DNA of 64,000 bases from Pontiella sulfatireligans. GTDB lineage: Bacteria; Verrucomicrobiota; Kiritimatiellia; Kiritimatiellales; Pontiellaceae. The notes beneath the pieces were generated by a model, which had not been told where the DNA came from, ran no database searches, and saw nothing but the letters and a program-made list of their open reading frames with translations. The first letter of the stretch is position 1, and every line of letters starts with the position of its first letter. The translations under genes and the position numbers were made by a program. The stretch spans positions 3,162,001 to 3,226,000 of the forward strand of contig NZ_CAAHFH010000001.1 in assembly GCF_900890705.1 (NCBI RefSeq), given 5' to 3'. Shown here in pieces: positions 61,097-64,000 of the stretch.

Positions 61097-61543
61097 TTAA
61101 TCAAAAAGATAAATTTTCATCTCACCTGTTATGCTGAGAGACTTTGAAATCTTATCTGGAGACGCCTTGTTTGCAGATTGGAACGACCCTCCAGTGGCTA
61201 CACGGTGAAGGGCAAGTATCAGCTCTTCCAACTGGACTCTTACATCATCTGAAATGAATTTTTCACCGTGCGACGAAATGAGTTTATAAAGGAATTCAAT
61301 ATTCTGGATTACACTCTGGCCGAGGTTCGAATTACTGGCATCATTCTCCCAGTATTTAATGATGTTCTCTTCTGCTTTATTTAGGTGTTCAAGAAATAAC
61401 CCTTGTTGTCGCATACGCTTATTATGAGTGTTTTGGCGAACGAAAATACGCAGATTGAACCAATATGCCAAAACTGCAGCAATGAACAGGGTAACGGAAG
61501 ATGACACTATCTTGACGCAGGCTGTTACGCACCCTTCCGGCAT
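61097..61543 (-). CDS. Membrane-anchored protein of the GHKL/DUF4325 operon
   Basis: 148 residues. A single N-terminal membrane helix (IVSSSVTLFIAAVLAYWFNL), then a cytoplasmic helical part (FLEHLNKAEENIIKYWENDA) and a C-terminal tail. The ATG at 61543 overlaps the end of the DUF4325 gene by 19 bases, with AGAGGAG upstream. No enzyme motif. It could be the membrane effector or sensor of the module. Confidence 0.65.
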   Translation of the reverse strand: MPEGCVTACVKIVSSSVTLFIAAVLAYWFNLRIFVRQNTHNKRMRQQGLFLEHLNKAEENIIKYWENDASNSNLGQSVIQNIEFLYKLISSHGEKFISDDVRVQLEELILALHRVATGGSFQSANKASPDKISKSLSITGEMKIYLFD

Positions 61544-61851
61544 CTTTCCGACTCCTCTTTAAGATAACTCCAAATCAATTTTTTATAGAATTCAGTCGTG
61601 TCATCGGCCTTGATTTCAAGTTTGTCCTGCAGGTCTTTCAGCGACCAGCCAGCCCGAACTAGACCTCCAAAAGCTTCCTCAAGAAACGAAGAGCCGTAAC
61701 CTTCCGTTCCCGTAATGTCGATGATGACTGGTTCGGGTCCCTTAAGCATGGGGTCAATGATTTCCCTTAAGTGCTCTCCAGAATAGTCCCCATCTGTTTT
61801 AAATCTTCCTGCCGGATATTTAGAAAAAGAGTTTGCAATACTGTATTCCAT
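61525..61851 (-). CDS. DUF4325 (STAS-like) protein
   Basis: 108 residues. FSKYPAGRFKTDGDYSGEHL, then VIIDITGTEGYGSSFLEEAF with GGLVR, the DUF4325 pattern related to STAS anti-anti-sigma folds. It has a Ser-Ser pair in the loop where STAS proteins are phosphorylated. It starts 30 bases after the ATPase gene. Probably the partner that the GHKL ATPase binds or phosphorylates. Confidence 0.8.
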   Translation of the reverse strand: MEYSIANSFSKYPAGRFKTDGDYSGEHLREIIDPMLKGPEPVIIDITGTEGYGSSFLEEAFGGLVRAGWSLKDLQDKLEIKADDTTEFYKKLIWSYLKEESERCRKGA

Positions 61852-61881
61852 AGCGATTGCTCCTGTTTAAAGCGGATCTCC

Positions 61882-62967
61882 TTATAGAGACACCTTCCAC
61901 TCAATTAAAGTTCCTTTTAGCATTATATTCATCGATTCGGGATTCCGCTCGATGGTTTTTTCCTCCTGCGTTACTTCCGTGTATTTTCCCTTCTTACTGT
62001 AGATCGTGAGATAGTTCTTGGTTCGCTCCACACTTTGGGGGAAATGAAGAAATTCCGACATGCCTTTTCCACGATTTGGTTGAGCGGTCCGGGTTCGAGA
62101 ATATTCCATTGCCGCTTTTATAGCCTCTCCATCCCCCATGAGCCCTATTTTATGAACTGCTTTCTCGAACCATCCTTTCTTAGGGAGCGTTCCGGGAATC
62201 GTTCGCCCCAAATCGACAAACATGATCGTTAGCACCTCTTTCTCAAAATCATATGCAGCAGAAAGCCACCACTTGTCGATATCCACCGGATATGCAGAGC
62301 CATAGGCATGACCTTGGGTATTTGTTATCGCTTCAGACAATCCTTCGTAAAGTGCCTGTCGCTGTCTCGGCGATAACGTTTGACCGAACCTTTTCTCTAT
62401 CCTTTCCCGCAATTCTCCAGTTTTTTTTGTATCGGTTACGCTCTTCCCAGAAAAAAACTTTAAAAAGCTCCTTCTGTGTTCGTATTCAAGATCATCAGGT
62501 GCTTCAACTCCAAATAACTCGAAAAATCCCATCTGGGAAAGGAGCCTCTTTATTTCCGGCTCCCACCCATCAGGCTTGGGGCGCATATACTGAAGACCCT
62601 TCCGGTCATTCAAGTGGGAGGTTTCTGCAGCAATTAGCAACGCCGCTGATGGTTCAAGCTCCGTGATATTATCGAAATTAATCGCTCGCAACCGTTTATC
62701 GCATTTTGAAAACTTCCTTATTTCTGCGCAGGCATTAATCAACGCTGCATGATTGTGTTGCAGCGAGCAGACCGTTGGCATCTCTACAATATAGCCTCCT
62801 TTTACCTTTCTGGTTATAGTGAGATCAAAACGACACCGCCGGGAAAGAAGATGAGAGGTTCTTTTGTTTTTTCTTTTGGGAAGTCTCCGATGCCGTTGCC
62901 TTAATATTTTCCTGGCACGAGTCTTTTCAATTTTTATGTGATGAGCTTTGTCGATGAGTTTTTTCAT
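61882..62967 (-). CDS. STAS-like domain fused to a GHKL (histidine-kinase-like) ATPase
   Basis: 361 residues. Basic N-terminus, a STAS-like region around 60-150 (IVEMPTVCSLQHNHAALINA; INFDNITELEPSAALLIAAE), then a GHKL ATPase: N-box EGLSEAITNTQGHAYG (Glu212, Asn216, His220), G1 FVDLGRTIPGTL (Asp252), G2 NRGKGMSEFL (about 299-306). No H-box or dimerisation domain, so it is an RsbW/SpoIIAB-like switch kinase or ATPase, not a sensor kinase. First main gene of a three-gene operon. Confidence 0.8.
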   Translation of the reverse strand: MKKLIDKAHHIKIEKTRARKILRQRHRRLPKRKNKRTSHLLSRRCRFDLTITRKVKGGYIVEMPTVCSLQHNHAALINACAEIRKFSKCDKRLRAINFDNITELEPSAALLIAAETSHLNDRKGLQYMRPKPDGWEPEIKRLLSQMGFFELFGVEAPDDLEYEHRRSFLKFFSGKSVTDTKKTGELRERIEKRFGQTLSPRQRQALYEGLSEAITNTQGHAYGSAYPVDIDKWWLSAAYDFEKEVLTIMFVDLGRTIPGTLPKKGWFEKAVHKIGLMGDGEAIKAAMEYSRTRTAQPNRGKGMSEFLHFPQSVERTKNYLTIYSKKGKYTEVTQEEKTIERNPESMNIMLKGTLIEWKVSL

Positions 62968-62979
62968 GGCTTTAACGGA

Positions 62980-63124
62980 TTAATCAATATCCAGTTCCGT
63001 GAGGGCGTTCACGATCTTCATTATTTCGAGGCTTACGGTGTTGACGCGCTGGGTCACTTTCGCTTGGCAACTGGATTATGTAAACTGGCACCCAAGCCGC
63101 AAGAATGTTCTGAAGTGCGCTCAT
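62980..63124 (-). pseudogene. Possible small frameshifted gene upstream of the GHKL operon
   Basis: From ATG 63124 (AGGGGA upstream) the frame reads MSALQNILAAWVPVYIIQLP. One base too many near 63064 shifts it; the other frame continues KVTQRVNTVSLEIMKIVNAL and TELDID to a TAA at 62980. Together it would be 47 residues, hydrophobic start plus coiled coil. It could also be chance. Confidence 0.3.
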
Positions 63125-63375
63125 GCTGAAAGTTCCCCTGATAGCTGGACTATAAATCAATCTATAGAAATTAGGTGATTATGCAGCGCAAGTAAATGGT
63201 CTGCTCACGAAATGATATGTCAGCAGGTCACTCCCTAAAACGCTCTACAAAGAAACCAGAAGATCCAATCACATTTTTACGAGAACATCCCTTGCGCTTC
63301 TCTGCGCTCTTTTTCGGTCAACAAAACTTGCTATTCATGCGCAACGAAGCTGGAAGCATCGTCTACGAAAAAGAA

Positions 63376-63406
63376 AACCCGGAGTTCCTTGCGGAGGCTC
63401 CGGGTT
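63376..63406 (-). terminator. Intrinsic terminator after the gltD remnant
   Basis: On the minus strand AACCCGGAG...CTCCGGGTT followed by TTCTTTTTC. It lies 23 bases after the gltD stop codon. An open frame on the plus strand here (63196-63423) is not believed. Confidence 0.75.
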
Positions 63407-63428
63407 TGGCCATCGGGATATAAACCGA

Positions 63429-63690
63429 TTACGGCAGGACGGTGTCGCCCATCAAATACATATCCACCTCACGCGCGGCGCCTCGGCCTTCGGTGATGGC
63501 CCAGACGACGAGCGACTGCCCGCGTTGGGAGTCGCCGGCAGCGAAGACGCCTTCCAATTGGCGGTGTAGACTTCGTGCTCGGAATGACCCCTCAGATTAC
63601 GGCCTTCAACGGGAATGTTGCGCGGCTTGGCGGCACCGTTGACCAATACGACAGTGCTCAACTGTTTCATCAGCTCTTCGTCGGAAATGA
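63429..63690 (-). pseudogene. gltD: Remnant of glutamate synthase small subunit
   Basis: Two parts of GltD are joined. Upstream part: [20 protein letters not shown], then [13 protein letters not shown], the end of the first FAD-domain motif. Downstream part in another frame: [20 protein letters not shown] and [15 protein letters not shown], the true C-terminus. About 200 residues between them are missing, and the N-terminal third is gone. The enzyme cannot be active. Confidence 0.82.
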
Positions 63691-63692
63691 TG

Positions 63693-64000
63693 CTACTGCC
63701 GGTCGAAGTAGCAGCTGACTTTCTGATGGAGGGCATCGGCGATGATGCGGATGCCGCCGTCTGGAGCAACATCGGCAACATCGATGACGCGAACGGTGTC
63801 TTCCCATTTTCCGGCGGAGGGGACGAGTTCGAGCAGCTTGTTGGGCGCTTCCTCGAAGAAGGCTTTATTGAGAAAGTTCTCCCCCTTCTCCGGGAAGAGC
63901 GCGAGGTAGAGCATGTCCATTTCGACGAGCTCGTTGAGGAAGTGCGTGCCGAGCGATACGTCGGGCACGAGGCTGTCGTGCATGGCTACGATTTCACAGA
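63693..64000 (-). CDS. PEP/pyruvate-binding-domain protein, C-terminal part
   Basis: Cut by the right edge. The visible 100 residues read HDSLVPDVSLGTHFLNELVE, LYLALFPEKGENFLNKAFFE, and end HQKVSCYFDRQ. This is the C-terminus of a pyruvate phosphate dikinase-like PEP/pyruvate-binding protein. Its stop codon (63693) lies right at the start of the gltD homology, so the two genes were probably joined by a deletion. Main function lies outside the window. Confidence 0.7.
   Translation of the reverse strand, partial: CEIVAMHDSLVPDVSLGTHFLNELVEMDMLYLALFPEKGENFLNKAFFEEAPNKLLELVPSAGKWEDTVRVIDVADVAPDGGIRIIADALHQKVSCYFDRQ

Noticed and set aside
63196..63423. 75-residue plus-strand ORF
   Set aside because: It contains the terminator of the minus-strand gltD remnant and shows no family or ribosome site.

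Overview
The window comes from a Gram-negative (diderm, LPS-making) bacterium with moderately GC-rich DNA. Lipid A and LPS genes (lpxL-type, lpxD, msbA, lptF/G-type, kdsD, glycosyltransferases), skp, a PpiD-like chaperone, a type III glutamine synthetase, a fused RpiB-GlyA enzyme, a long SRP RNA next to dnaX, and many palindromic intergenic repeats together suggest the PVC superphylum, probably Kiritimatiellota. This is inference from gene content, not from a marker gene.

Layout. 1-9.3 kb: dnaX (cut by the left edge, with two in-phase frameshift sites), SRP RNA, and an envelope block (LptF/G permease, LpxL acyltransferase, ELM1-like protein, MsbA, two glycosyltransferases). 9.3-18.6 kb: an accessory region of transposase debris and two complete IS4-type elements that bracket a three-gene ATP-grasp / 7TM inactive transglutaminase / retropepsin operon. 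The debris lies in inverted orientation on both sides. 18.6-20.5 kb: HicAB toxin-antitoxin and a Fic protein with a perfect inverted repeat at its promoter. 20.5-28.7 kb: rsmA, pdxA, a DegP/HtrA protease, and a Gld-like ABC exporter operon.

28.7-38 kb: a stress island with two HPF/RaiA-like ribosome hibernation proteins, a SpoIIAA-like protein, a PTS enzyme I-like protein, an exported Hsp20, a CusR/HprR-like two-component system, a broken toxin with an intact antitoxin, YggT, and two cytoplasmic Hsp20 genes (one broken). Three promoters in this island carry the same palindrome, CATTAC-N6-GTAATG in its best copy. That is the geometry known for HprR/CusR-type regulators, so the adjacent response regulator probably controls the island.

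38-57 kb: an HhH-glycosylase-like/ADP-ribosylglycohydrolase fusion, then housekeeping genes (glnA type III, lpxD, skp, ilvC, tsaC, phosphatase, rpiB-glyA, LysM lipoprotein, sppA, kdsD, ppiD-like, fxsA, HAD-UbiA, PfkB kinase). 57-64 kb: a decayed CheB-like gene, a large TlpA-type multidomain protein, a DapA/NanA-type aldolase, and an uncharacterised three-gene operon (STAS+GHKL ATPase, DUF4325 protein, membrane protein). The window ends with a gltD remnant joined to the end of a PEP/pyruvate-binding-domain gene.

The strongest candidates for something undescribed are the stress island with its shared operator, the GHKL/DUF4325/membrane operon, the HhH-ADP-ribosylglycohydrolase fusion, and the IS-bracketed ATP-grasp trio. 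No tRNA, rRNA or CRISPR array was seen.
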